From Candidatus Marithrix sp. Canyon 246 (GTDB lineage: Bacteria > Pseudomonadota > Gammaproteobacteria > Beggiatoales > Beggiatoaceae): 47,517 nt of DNA. The stretch spans positions 1 through 47,517 of the forward strand of contig NZ_MCBX01000021.1 in the NCBI RefSeq assembly GCF_001723685.1, given 5' to 3'. The notes below the pieces were generated by a model. The model had not been told where the DNA came from and did not search any database. It worked only from the letters and a program-made list of their open reading frames with translations. Below, piece after piece: positions 26,363 through 34,278 of the stretch (position 1 is its first letter; every line of letters starts with the position of its first letter). The position numbers and the translations under genes were made by a program.

Positions 26363-26731
26363 TTAATTATCTTTCGCTAATTGTGCTTCCAGCCTAAGTG
26401 CTTCTAAAGCTTCCATTTCTACTAATCTACGTTGTTTTAATGCTTCTATTTCTTGTCTTGCTTGTTGTTCTTGCTGACTTAATTGTTCTAAATATGATTC
26501 TGTAATTATATGATCATATTTATTTTTTTGCTGTTCAGCTTGTTTTACTTGTGTTAAACGCTCAATTTCAGCATCTACAGCATTTTCATCTACAATAACT
26601 TCATTAATAATAGTTGTAGATTTAGATTTAGATTTAGATGTATTAAGCCAGTTAAAACTATATATTAATATAGCGAACAGAATGACATTAATAATAAGAG
26701 CATAAATAAATGAAACTATTTTATCCCACAT
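26363..26731 (-). CDS. Short TolA-like paralogue without C-terminal domain
   Basis: A 122-residue protein starting MWDKIVSFIYALIIN, closely similar to the MWDKFISFFNSIVIH start of TolA, with the same single membrane helix and a coiled-coil segment (EQQARQEIEALKQRRLVEMEALEA). It ends where the TolA rod would continue and lacks the C-terminal domain. It sits between tolR and tolA with 4-base spacers, so it is translated with them. I infer a tandem duplication of the tolA 5' end. Both copies have their own start, so it is not simply a frameshifted tolA. Confidence 0.75.
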   Translation of the reverse strand: MWDKIVSFIYALIINVILFAILIYSFNWLNTSKSKSKSTTIINEVIVDENAVDAEIERLTQVKQAEQQKNKYDHIITESYLEQLSQQEQQARQEIEALKQRRLVEMEALEALRLEAQLAKDN

Positions 26732-26735
26732 ATCA

Positions 26736-27155
26736 CTATTTTAATGGTTTTGTCATTAATCCAACTTTAGCAACTCCAATACCTTGTAATAATGACATTA
26801 CTTTTACAATCTCACCATAAGCTAAACTACTATCTCCTCTTACTAACACAGATGAATTTGAAGATAAACGTCTTAATGCAGTAATACGAGTCATAAGTTG
26901 TTCTGTTGAAAGTGGTTTTGTATCTGAATTAATAAATAATTGTCCTTGTGCATTAATAGAAACAATAATAATCTCTGTCTTTGAAGAAGATACTGTTGTT
27001 GCTTTTTTAACATTTGGCAATTCCACATCAACACTTTTACTTAATAAAGGTGAAGTGATCATAAAAATAATTAACAATACTAACATCACATCAATATAAG
27101 GCACTACATTCATATCAGTGATGCGACGACGGCGACGACGATAATGTTGCGACAT
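26736..27155 (-). CDS. tolR: Tol-Pal system protein TolR
   Basis: A 139-residue ExbD/TolR protein with a short basic N-terminus (HYRRRRRRI), the single membrane helix with the essential Asp in VVPYIDVMLVLLIIFM and a periplasmic domain ending in VGLMTKPLK. With TolQ it forms the proton-driven motor of the Tol system. It begins 2 bases after tolQ. Confidence 0.96.
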   Translation of the reverse strand: MSQHYRRRRRRITDMNVVPYIDVMLVLLIIFMITSPLLSKSVDVELPNVKKATTVSSSKTEIIIVSINAQGQLFINSDTKPLSTEQLMTRITALRRLSSNSSVLVRGDSSLAYGEIVKVMSLLQGIGVAKVGLMTKPLK

Positions 27156-27157
27156 AG

Positions 27158-27835
27158 TTATGAATTTAAGTGTGCTTGACGTTGTAATATACCGGTAAAT
27201 TCGTCTAAAAATGTATCATAACGAGTAGTTAAACGATCTGCATCATTAACATACTGATTATAAGCCATTACCGCTGGAATTGCTGCAAATAAACCCATTG
27301 CTGTAGCAATTAATGCTTCAGAAATACCGGGTGCTACCATTGCTAATGTAACTTGCTGCATACTACCTAAAGCATGAAAAGAATTCATAATACCCCAGAC
27401 AGTTCCAAACAAACCTATATATGGGCTTACAGAACCGACTGTAGCTAATGCAGGTAAATTAGCATCTAACTGATCTAGTTCTCGATGTAAAGCCACACGC
27501 ATAGCGCGTTGTGATCCATCTAATAAAGCATCTGCTGACATATTAGCTTGTTTACTTAACCTGATAAATTCCATATATCCAGATGTAAAAATATTTTCCA
27601 TACCTGTTGGTTCTTCATCATAACTACAGATACGATTATATAATCCATTTAAATCTTTAAACTTCCAAAAACTATCTTCAAACTCTTTCGCTGCTTTACG
27701 AGCCTTCTTTAAAAAACGACTTTTGCGAAAAATTAGCGTCCATGAATAGATGGAAATTGTTAATAAAAATAGCATTACCAGTTGTACTAATATACTGGCA
27801 TTTTGCACTAATTGTACCAATGATAATTCATTCAT
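27158..27835 (-). CDS. tolQ: Tol-Pal system protein TolQ
   Basis: A 225-residue ExbB/TolQ protein with three membrane helices: VMLFLLTISIYSWTLIF, the glycine-rich TVGSVSPYIGLFGTVWGIM and APGISEALIATAMGLFAAIPAVMAYN. These contain the conserved Thr and Pro-Gly residues of the proton channel. It is the first tol gene, 10 bases downstream of ruvB; ybgC, often found between them, is absent. Confidence 0.96.
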   Translation of the reverse strand: MNELSLVQLVQNASILVQLVMLFLLTISIYSWTLIFRKSRFLKKARKAAKEFEDSFWKFKDLNGLYNRICSYDEEPTGMENIFTSGYMEFIRLSKQANMSADALLDGSQRAMRVALHRELDQLDANLPALATVGSVSPYIGLFGTVWGIMNSFHALGSMQQVTLAMVAPGISEALIATAMGLFAAIPAVMAYNQYVNDADRLTTRYDTFLDEFTGILQRQAHLNS

Positions 27836-27845
27836 TTTTTTATAT

Positions 27846-28856
27846 TTATAGTTTTTTCTTATTTAAATCAAAATGTTGCCATGTTAAGGCGGTGACGACT
27901 CGGCCTCTTGGAGTGCGTATTAATAAACCCTGTTGTAATAAAAATGGTTCAATAACATCTTCGATTGTACCGCGTTCTTCACCTATAATAGCGGCTAAAT
28001 TTTCTATACCTACTGGTCCACCATTAAATTTCTCCATCATTGCCATTAGCAATTTTCGGTCCATCATATCCAAACCATATGTATCAACATTGAGTAAATC
28101 TAATGCTTGTTGTGTAACTTTATGATTAATAATACCATTTGCACGTACTTGAGCATAATCACGTACTCGTCTTAATAAGCGATTACTAATACGTGGAGTA
28201 CCTCGTGATCGACGCGCTAATTCATTTGCAGCATCATCATCCATTTCTAAATTCAATATACCAGCAGAACGACTAATAATACTAGCTAAATCATTATGAG
28301 AATAAAATTCAAGACGCTGAGTAATACCAAAACGATCACGTAAAGGTGATGTTAATAAACCAGCGCGAGTAGTAGCACCTATGAGGGTGAAAGGGGGTAA
28401 ATCAATTTTAATCGAACGAGCTGAAGGCCCTTCACCAATCATAATATCTAATTGAAAATCTTCCATTGCTGGATATAAAATTTCCTCAACCATAGGGCTG
28501 AGACGATGAATTTCATCTATAAATAAAACATCATTAGGCTCTAAATTAGTTAATAAAGCGGCTAAATCACCCGGACGTTCTAAAATCGGACCTGATGTTT
28601 GACGTAAATTTGCCTCCATTTCATTAGCAATGATATGTGATAAAGTAGTTTTACCGGTACCCGGTGGACCAAAGATAAGTACATGATCAAGAGCCTCTTT
28701 GCGTGATTTAGCAGCAGGAATAAAGATTTCCATTTGCTCACTAACATGCGCTTGCCCAACATAATCACTTAGCTTTGTTGGGCGAATAGCCTTATCAATA
28801 ACCTTATCATCAGAACTTTCTATGGGACTGATTAAACGATCAGTTTCAATACTCAC
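27846..28856 (-). CDS. ruvB: Holliday junction branch migration ATPase RuvB
   Basis: A 336-residue AAA+ motor of the RuvAB complex. Walker [10 protein letters not shown] is at 63-71, Walker B is [11 protein letters not shown], and the sensor and winged-helix parts ([49 protein letters not shown]) are intact. It is complete, although its first 66 codons and 77 bases of leader are duplicated 2.9 kb away beyond an inserted module. The insertion lies directly upstream, so ruvB may now be separated from ruvA/ruvC or its old promoter. Confidence 0.97.
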   Translation of the reverse strand: MSIETDRLISPIESSDDKVIDKAIRPTKLSDYVGQAHVSEQMEIFIPAAKSRKEALDHVLIFGPPGTGKTTLSHIIANEMEANLRQTSGPILERPGDLAALLTNLEPNDVLFIDEIHRLSPMVEEILYPAMEDFQLDIMIGEGPSARSIKIDLPPFTLIGATTRAGLLTSPLRDRFGITQRLEFYSHNDLASIISRSAGILNLEMDDDAANELARRSRGTPRISNRLLRRVRDYAQVRANGIINHKVTQQALDLLNVDTYGLDMMDRKLLMAMMEKFNGGPVGIENLAAIIGEERGTIEDVIEPFLLQQGLLIRTPRGRVVTALTWQHFDLNKKKL

Positions 28857-28933
28857 AATTATGGTAGCACAATATTTTTAAAAATATAATTATATCTGAT
28901 TTTTAACTAGCTTTCTATTATTAATAAATCTAT
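28661..28933. repeat. 273-bp direct repeat, left copy (ruvB 5' end and leader)
   Basis: Bases 28661-28933 equal 31586-31858 except at 28922 (T) versus 31847 (G). The repeat starts at the ruvB Walker A codons and ends in the AT-rich leader. Looser similarity continues for about ten bases. The two copies flank a 2.65-kb three-gene segment in direct orientation, a distance of 2925 bases copy to copy. Confidence 0.95.
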
Positions 28934-28960
28934 AATGTAAAAAATTTGAAAAGTACAACG

Positions 28961-28996
28961 AATTAAGAAATAAACTAATTAGTTTATTTCTTAATT
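28961..28996. repeat. 36-bp palindrome at the left edge of the inserted module
   Basis: Arms 28961-28976 and 28981-28996 are exact reverse complements (AATTAAGAAATAAACT and its complement) around AATT, so the whole 36 bases are a perfect palindrome. It lies 27 bases inside the insertion and about 105 bases before the first module gene. No T run follows. An operator, a weak terminator or a recombination site are possible. Confidence 0.7.
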
Positions 28997-29101
28997 CAGC
29001 TACTATCGGGGAAACATATAATCCTATTTTAACAGACGGGGTATGATGAAGCCGACTGAAAATAGCTTGATTTTATTTTTGAAAATGATGGACTTTACAG
29101 A

Positions 29102-29464
29102 ATGATAACAATTAGAGAAGAACAAATGGATGCACTTAATTTAGCCTACTATCGAAGGCAATGCGTCAAATTTGTAAAAGAAGAACTACAATTATTTGAT
29201 TATATTATTCCAGAACAAGAAATACAGTCACTATTTGAGCAATTTTATCCATTGATTGATATTAAAAACCGCGATGATCGTCTTACTTTGATTTTACTTA
29301 TGCTTGCAAGTTTGGCATTCCATGAAATATATACGCAACAGGCAATTATGGGTTTTATGGATAAATCAATGACATCAGGAGATCGTAGAAATAGTTTACA
29401 GCACATGCTCTTAGAAGATGTAGGATACAATTCTGAATTCTTATATCGTAAGAGTTGGATTTAA
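29102..29464 (+). CDS. Possible effector-associated adaptor, first gene of the module
   Basis: A 120-residue, mostly helical acidic protein. The start MITIREEQMDALNLAYYRR resembles small proteins with an I-R-x-E-Q-M-x-A-L start that are encoded beside type VI secretion lipases and similar effectors; this likeness is from memory of the family, not a search. The rest (ESLFEQ-like and LILLMLASLAFHEIY segments) has no known motif. It is followed after one base by the ankyrin gene, so the two are translated together. An adaptor or chaperone role is inference. Confidence 0.55.
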   Translation: MITIREEQMDALNLAYYRRQCVKFVKEELQLFDYIIPEQEIQSLFEQFYPLIDIKNRDDRLTLILLMLASLAFHEIYTQQAIMGFMDKSMTSGDRRNSLQHMLLEDVGYNSEFLYRKSWI

Positions 29465-29465
29465 A

Positions 29466-30203
29466 ATGGCTTCCTCATTAATTGCAAAGTCACAACACGC
29501 CATGTATTTGGTAGTAATAGTCATTTTAATGAGTTGTTCTTTCTTTATTTCAAATTATACAGGAGTTATTATGGATCAGAATCATCTTTTTTCAAATCCA
29601 ACAATGAAGTTATTAGACAGCCTGATACGAGATGACAAGGCTGGTGTGTCTGAGACATTAAATTATGGTGCAGATATTAATGAATCGGGTGTGAATGGAA
29701 TTACACCGTTAATTTATTCAGTCATTCAACTAAATCAACCCGCAGTTGCTGCCTTATTGAAGTTAGGAGCTAATCCCAATATCAAGCAAGACGATGGATA
29801 TAACGCTTTAACCGCTGCTTACGAACTTTCACGGACAGCCCCTTTAATCATGGAGACGCTCATTAACAGCGGACAATGTGATTTAAATGTACTTATGCCT
29901 GATGATGAGCCAATGCTGTATTACCTTGTAGCAAGCGGTAAACTTAATTTTCTGGAAATGGCATTAAAAAAAGGGGCTAACCCATCTTTGCATACCCGTG
30001 GTAAACGCCAACTTGTAATTGCAGCTGCGATAATAGAAGAATATGATGCTGTGCAGTTATTACTAGATGCAGGTGCGTCGCCAATAGCGACTGACGCAGC
30101 AGGTACTCCTTTACTTGAATTTGTTCAAACAGGTGCGGTACAAGCAATTGATCCTAATGGTAGTAAAAATAAGAGTCGATTACGTCTTCTGAAACGTCTT
30201 TAA
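29466..30203 (+). CDS. Membrane-anchored ankyrin-repeat protein, putative immunity protein
   Basis: A 245-residue protein. A hydrophobic segment at 13-31 (MYLVVIVILMSCSFFI) could be a lipoprotein signal with Cys25, or a membrane anchor; Met13 (29502) is an alternative start. Residues about 45-225 are ankyrin repeats: NGITPLIYSVIQLNQPAVAA, LLKLGANPNIKQDDGYNALT, MALKKGANPS and LLLDAGASPIATDAAGTPLL. Ankyrin proteins with export signals are frequent neighbours of type VI lipase effectors, where they protect the producer. It stands directly upstream of the lipase gene. The repeats are certain; the immunity role is inference. Confidence 0.75.
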   Translation: MASSLIAKSQHAMYLVVIVILMSCSFFISNYTGVIMDQNHLFSNPTMKLLDSLIRDDKAGVSETLNYGADINESGVNGITPLIYSVIQLNQPAVAALLKLGANPNIKQDDGYNALTAAYELSRTAPLIMETLINSGQCDLNVLMPDDEPMLYYLVASGKLNFLEMALKKGANPSLHTRGKRQLVIAAAIIEEYDAVQLLLDAGASPIATDAAGTPLLEFVQTGAVQAIDPNGSKNKSRLRLLKRL

Positions 30204-30234
30204 AAAATTATAGCTAACTGAGAAAATATCTTAA

Positions 30235-31545
30235 ATGAGCCCTGCTATTCAATCATGTTCACATCATAAAAGTCCTGAGTGCCAAAAACAGCAACAGGCG
30301 GAAGACTGTTTTTCACGGATTGCTGAAAATGCCATCAAAGAGGATAAAACTGGCGATAGTTCAACAAAAAAGATGTTGAAGGTGAAACTGGATCAACATA
30401 AAAAAGATCAAAAAGCCGCACGTCGAGCAAAAGCTGCGACTGCAATCTATGACATCGACATAAACGGAAAGCTTGCTAAATCACCCTCTTGCCTTAAATT
30501 GATTGATACTAATTCAGAAGAATCATTAAGGCAGCTAGAATCTGCATTAAAACTTCCTGTTAATTCCCTAGAACAAAGTTATTTTTCCAATGAAAAAAAT
30601 GGTTATCGGGCTAGCGTTTTTTATGATCAGCGTGATGAAAAATATGTTGTAACTTTTCGGGGGACGAATAAGAATAATCTAATTGATTGGAAAAATAATA
30701 TCAATAATCAATTACCTGATGCAAAGAAGGAGGATGCTCCATCATATTTTGCCGCAAAAAAATTGGGTGGGCTCCTTAAAACAAGCAACCCTCAAGTTGA
30801 GTATACTGGACATTCAAAAGGTGGAGGCGAAGTATATGAAGCTCTTTCCAATTCGCCCAATAGTGTAGCAACCGTATTTAATGCTGCTGGACCTAGTCCA
30901 CGTATAAATAGTGTCACTAAAAATCATATAGCAGCTCGGACACAAAACTACCAAGTGGGTGGCGAAATGCTAAACCTAATGCAGGATGAAACAGATCCTG
31001 AAAAGACAATAGAAAATATGAAATGGTTAAAAAAACAAGTTAATGATGGTTTACTTGGAACCGCACTGGCTGTGAAAATTACTGAACTTGACAATACTAC
31101 TATTGCTAAAAAAGAAGTTCAGGAAAAAAGAACTGCTCTTTTTTTTAACACTACTGATGATGAAAAAAAGGCTCAAACCAAACTGAATTGTATTGAGAAA
31201 AAGTATAAAGATGAACGTAAAGAATTCATGAACAAGCTTGACAAGAATATAGAATCTAGAGAAGAATGGTTGAAAGATAAAAAAGCAGGAAAAAAAGTAG
31301 AGGATTGGGTTCCTCCATTTTCTGCAACACTTGGTGAGCGACGTGTAGTAGGTGGTGACTCTACTCGTGAATCGGTTAGTAGTGGTTTTACAGGAACAGC
31401 TGCATTATCAGATCACAAAATGGAAAATATGAATGAGGCCCTAGAAGATCAAATTGAAACTGACCACAAGGATATTGAAGAAGCAGTTCGTCAGTATGAC
31501 CCTAATTTCGATAAAAAATTAAAAAAATGTTCTTCTGGTATCTAA
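30235..31545 (+). CDS. Class 3-like lipase, putative type VI secretion effector
   Basis: A 436-residue cytosolic-looking protein without a signal peptide. The alpha/beta hydrolase core spans about 70-230: YVVTFRGTNKNN supplies the oxyanion strand and EYTGHSKGGGEVYEAL carries the nucleophile Ser194 in GHSKG. A candidate catalytic His lies in ALSDHKMENM (about 402). The sequence between about 260 and 390 is charged and helical (KKAQTKLNCIEKKYKDERKEF). Lack of a secretion signal together with an ankyrin neighbour fits a type VI lipase effector. No secretion genes, VgrG or PAAR are in the window. A housekeeping lipase is an alternative but the inserted setting argues against it. Confidence 0.72.
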   Translation: MSPAIQSCSHHKSPECQKQQQAEDCFSRIAENAIKEDKTGDSSTKKMLKVKLDQHKKDQKAARRAKAATAIYDIDINGKLAKSPSCLKLIDTNSEESLRQLESALKLPVNSLEQSYFSNEKNGYRASVFYDQRDEKYVVTFRGTNKNNLIDWKNNINNQLPDAKKEDAPSYFAAKKLGGLLKTSNPQVEYTGHSKGGGEVYEALSNSPNSVATVFNAAGPSPRINSVTKNHIAARTQNYQVGGEMLNLMQDETDPEKTIENMKWLKKQVNDGLLGTALAVKITELDNTTIAKKEVQEKRTALFFNTTDDEKKAQTKLNCIEKKYKDERKEFMNKLDKNIESREEWLKDKKAGKKVEDWVPPFSATLGERRVVGGDSTRESVSSGFTGTAALSDHKMENMNEALEDQIETDHKDIEEAVRQYDPNFDKKLKKCSSGI

Positions 31546-31585
31546 AAAACTTTGGCTGCCAAACCACATCAGATTTAACACCCCA

Positions 31586-31781
31586 CCGGTGGACCAAAGA
31601 TAAGTACATGATCAAGAGCCTCTTTGCGTGATTTAGCAGCAGGAATAAAGATTTCCATTTGCTCACTAACATGCGCTTGCCCAACATAATCACTTAGCTT
31701 TGTTGGGCGAATAGCCTTATCAATAACCTTATCATCAGAACTTTCTATGGGACTGATTAAACGATCAGTTTCAATACTCAC
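31586..31781 (-). pseudogene. Truncated ruvB copy (first ~65 codons)
   Basis: Within the right repeat the ruvB start codon (31781) and codons through LIFGPP are kept, then the frame runs out of ruvB sequence into VGC and a stop at 31575. It lacks Walker A completion and every later motif, so it cannot make an active motor. The leader upstream of its ATG is also duplicated and could still be transcribed. Confidence 0.85.
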
Positions 31782-31858
31782 AATTATGGTAGCACAATAT
31801 TTTTAAAAATATAATTATATCTGATTTTTAACTAGCTTTCTATTATGAATAAATCTAT
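31586..31858. repeat. 273-bp direct repeat, right copy
   Basis: The second copy of the ruvB 5' segment, 272 of 273 bases identical to 28661-28933 and in the same orientation. It begins 40 bases after the lipase stop and ends about 105 bases before the outer membrane protein gene. Together with the left copy it bounds the inserted module. Confidence 0.95.
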
Positions 31859-31964
31859 TATTTAAGATATGTTCAAGATTCAGAATTCAAATTTCCATCT
31901 GGATATTCAATGATGATAAAAATTTGTTAGAATAAGTATCCATGAAAACTTATAGAGAACAAAC

Positions 31965-32687
31965 ATGAAAATATATACATTAATGCTAGTGTTATTATCG
32001 CTAACTAGTTTAGCTACGGCAAAAGATATTGAATTCACAGATCAAATTACGCAGGGTGATTTTAAGAACTTTGTCAAGGAATTTGGAACCAGTCTATTGT
32101 TTAATCCAATGGCTCCCGCTGAACCTTTGGGTATCACAGGGTTTGATGCTTCTGTCGAAATGGTGGTAACTGATATTAATGATCAAGAACAATATTGGCA
32201 AAAATTGGTTGATGATAATGATCCATATCCTTTTCTAGCTGTACCAAGGTTGCATGTTCAAAAAGGTTTACCTTTTAACATAGATGTAGGCGCGATGTAT
32301 ATGGCTGTGCCTAATTCCAATATAAAATTGTGGGGAATTGAGGCTAAATATGCCATTCTCGAAGGCTCAATCGTAACACCGGCTGTTAGTGTCAGAGCTA
32401 GTTATAGTCAACTTCTAGGTGTTGATGATGTTGATTTAAATACTCAGTCACTCGATTTGCTTGTCAGTAAAGGTTTTCTTATGTTGACTCCGTATGGTGG
32501 CGTGTCTATGATTCGGGTGAATGGCAGTGAAAATTCAGAAATAGTGACTTTGGGTGATGTCAATGAAACTAGTTATCGAGCATTAGCTGGTATTCAATTT
32601 TCGCCGCTGCCGTTGTTGATTATTAACGGTGAAGTTTCATTTGGTGATATTCAACAGTATGGGTTAAAAGTAGGTTTTAGGTTTTAG
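31965..32687 (+). CDS. Outer-membrane beta-barrel-like protein
   Basis: A 240-residue exported protein with a signal peptide (IYTLMLVLLSLTSLATA) and a C-terminus ending VGFRF, the aromatic end typical of outer membrane barrels. Alternating strands are seen, such as PFNIDVGAMYMAV, IKLWGIEAKYAIL, SLDLLVSKGFLMLTPYGG and LLIINGEVSFG. It resembles DUF6588-like proteins of unknown role. GAGAAC precedes the ATG. A hairpin terminator follows within 11 bases. Confidence 0.72.
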   Translation: MKIYTLMLVLLSLTSLATAKDIEFTDQITQGDFKNFVKEFGTSLLFNPMAPAEPLGITGFDASVEMVVTDINDQEQYWQKLVDDNDPYPFLAVPRLHVQKGLPFNIDVGAMYMAVPNSNIKLWGIEAKYAILEGSIVTPAVSVRASYSQLLGVDDVDLNTQSLDLLVSKGFLMLTPYGGVSMIRVNGSENSEIVTLGDVNETSYRALAGIQFSPLPLLIINGEVSFGDIQQYGLKVGFRF

Positions 32688-32697
32688 GTTTTAAATT

Positions 32698-32722
32698 AAA
32701 TACCCCAAAATTTGGGGTATTT
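32698..32722. terminator. Bidirectional intrinsic terminator
   Basis: AAATACCCCAAA (32698-32709) pairs with TTTGGGGTATTT (32711-32722) around one A. It lies between the outer membrane protein gene and the convergent plsC gene, whose stop begins one base later. A-rich and T-rich flanks allow termination in both directions. Confidence 0.8.
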
Positions 32723-32723
32723 A

Positions 32724-33353
32724 TTACTCCCAAGGCGCAAACATTCCCTCTTTTGCTAATTGCTGCATAGCAGAATCCAATTGTTCCATATATTGTTTTT
32801 TATTCTCACAAAATGGCAAGGCTTCTCCTACAAAAATATCACAAAAAAATGGCACAAACACTGTTTCTCCTTTAGGAAGTGCTTTGCCTAAGCCGTGTAG
32901 AAATATTGGTATCACTGGTATTTGAGGATTATGTTTTGCTAAATGAGCAATGCCGCTTTTGAATTTATCCATTTGTTCTGGTTTTCCGCGTGTTCCTTCC
33001 GGAAATAATATCAGAATTTTTCCTTCTGATAGAGCATTAGTAGCGGCTTCAAAAGGATCAGAATGTGCTTTTATAGTTCGTTGTATAGGAATTATGCCAA
33101 TTATTTTTAGAGCAAACCAAGCCAATATAGGATTACGTAAAAAATAATCTGCTGCCGCTATTGGGTGTGGCAAAGTCGGAAATAAACTCATTAACACTAA
33201 TGTATCCAAATGACTATTATGATTCGCAATTATAATCGCTGGACCTTTTTTAGGTAAACGTTCACGGTGGCGCAGATTTAAACCAAGGATAATTAATACT
33301 AATGGACGTACAAATATAGCAAAAAATAAGTAACGTAAGATTCGATTAAACAT
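32724..33353 (-). CDS. plsC: 1-acyl-glycerol-3-phosphate acyltransferase family protein
   Basis: A 209-residue membrane acyltransferase with the catalytic H-x4-D motif in ANHNSHLDTL (His45, Asp50), the substrate motif LFPEGTRGKPEQ and a hydrophobic N-terminus (LFFAIFVRPLVLIILGL). It acylates lysophosphatidate-type acceptors at the inner membrane. It is 1 base downstream of the cytidylyltransferase gene and is the last gene of a three-gene lipid operon, so its acceptor may be specific to that route rather than general phospholipid synthesis. Confidence 0.88.
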   Translation of the reverse strand: MFNRILRYLFFAIFVRPLVLIILGLNLRHRERLPKKGPAIIIANHNSHLDTLVLMSLFPTLPHPIAAADYFLRNPILAWFALKIIGIIPIQRTIKAHSDPFEAATNALSEGKILILFPEGTRGKPEQMDKFKSGIAHLAKHNPQIPVIPIFLHGLGKALPKGETVFVPFFCDIFVGEALPFCENKKQYMEQLDSAMQQLAKEGMFAPWE

Positions 33354-33354
33354 A

Positions 33355-34278
33355 TTAATAATGTAAATAAATCAAGCCATGAAAAAATAAAGGTGCTGTA
33401 TAAGTCAAACTATCAACTCGATCTAAAATTCCGCCATGCCCGGGTAATATATTGCCACTATCTTTAATTCCTAAATCGCGTTTTAATGCTGAAAGAGTCA
33501 CATCTCCAAAAAAACCCGCAGTAGCTATTAATGCACCAAAAAATATTGATTGCCCAAAAGTCAAAGGAGTTAGCCAAGGCGCAAGTAAAGTAGCTAATAA
33601 AGTTGTAGTAACTAAACCTCCTAAAAATCCTTCCCATGTTTTATTCGGGCTGACTTTTGGTATGATTTTATGCTTGCCTAACAATTTGCCCCATACATAT
33701 TGCAACACATCATTAAATTCAGTTAAAAAGATTAAAAATAATAATAATCCAGCACTGCCAGCAATCGGATTCACTGCATCCGGTAAGACTAATAAATAAG
33801 CAGCATGACTAAGACAAAATACTGTAATCATCAAACCCCAATGCAAGGTGCCGGCAGCTTTTAAAAAGCCTTGGGTTTCTCCAATTAGCAACATTCTAAT
33901 CGGTAAAAACAAAAACATATAAACGGGAATAAAGATAATAAATACGCCATACCAAGCAATGCTAATCCAATAATATTGCAGCGGAATTGCCAAATAAGCC
34001 CAAAGTAAAACGCGCCTATCAGCACGACGAGTAGGAATTAAAGATAAATACTCTTTAAAAGCTAGAAAACTCAAAAAGCCAATCATGATTAATGAAATTA
34101 TAGGATCCATCAACATAGCCAGAATAAAAATCCCCGCCATCCACCACCATGAACGCAAACGCGCGTTTAATTCTTCTTTGTAGGGCAAGAGTTTAATTAT
34201 TATTGTTGCGCATATTAATAATATTATTATGCCTGCACTTGCCCATAATAATGCTGGTTTGACATGCCATTCAAACAT
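33355..34278 (-). CDS. ynbB: CdsA-family phosphatidate cytidylyltransferase, YnbB-like
   Basis: A 307-residue polytopic membrane enzyme that makes CDP-diacylglycerol-type intermediates. The family signature is clear: KVSPNKTWEGFLGG, then DVTLSALKRDLGIKDSG and ILPGHGGILDRVDS. The segments LTEFNDVLQYVWGK and LSHAAYLLVLPD match E. coli YnbB more closely than CdsA. It overlaps the upstream YnbA-like gene by 8 bases, and the same order occurs in E. coli ynbAB. The housekeeping cdsA is probably elsewhere. Confidence 0.88.
   Translation of the reverse strand: MFEWHVKPALLWASAGIIILLICATIIIKLLPYKEELNARLRSWWWMAGIFILAMLMDPIISLIMIGFLSFLAFKEYLSLIPTRRADRRVLLWAYLAIPLQYYWISIAWYGVFIIFIPVYMFLFLPIRMLLIGETQGFLKAAGTLHWGLMITVFCLSHAAYLLVLPDAVNPIAGSAGLLLFLIFLTEFNDVLQYVWGKLLGKHKIIPKVSPNKTWEGFLGGLVTTTLLATLLAPWLTPLTFGQSIFFGALIATAGFFGDVTLSALKRDLGIKDSGNILPGHGGILDRVDSLTYTAPLFFHGLIYLHY

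Noticed and set aside
26363-26731. Frameshifted 5' part of tolA
   Set aside because: The following tolA has its own complete start and membrane helix, so the two are separate genes.
31575-31781. A separate small gene starting [11 protein letters not shown]
   Set aside because: It is the duplicated ruvB 5' end, truncated at Walker A and running into unrelated sequence.
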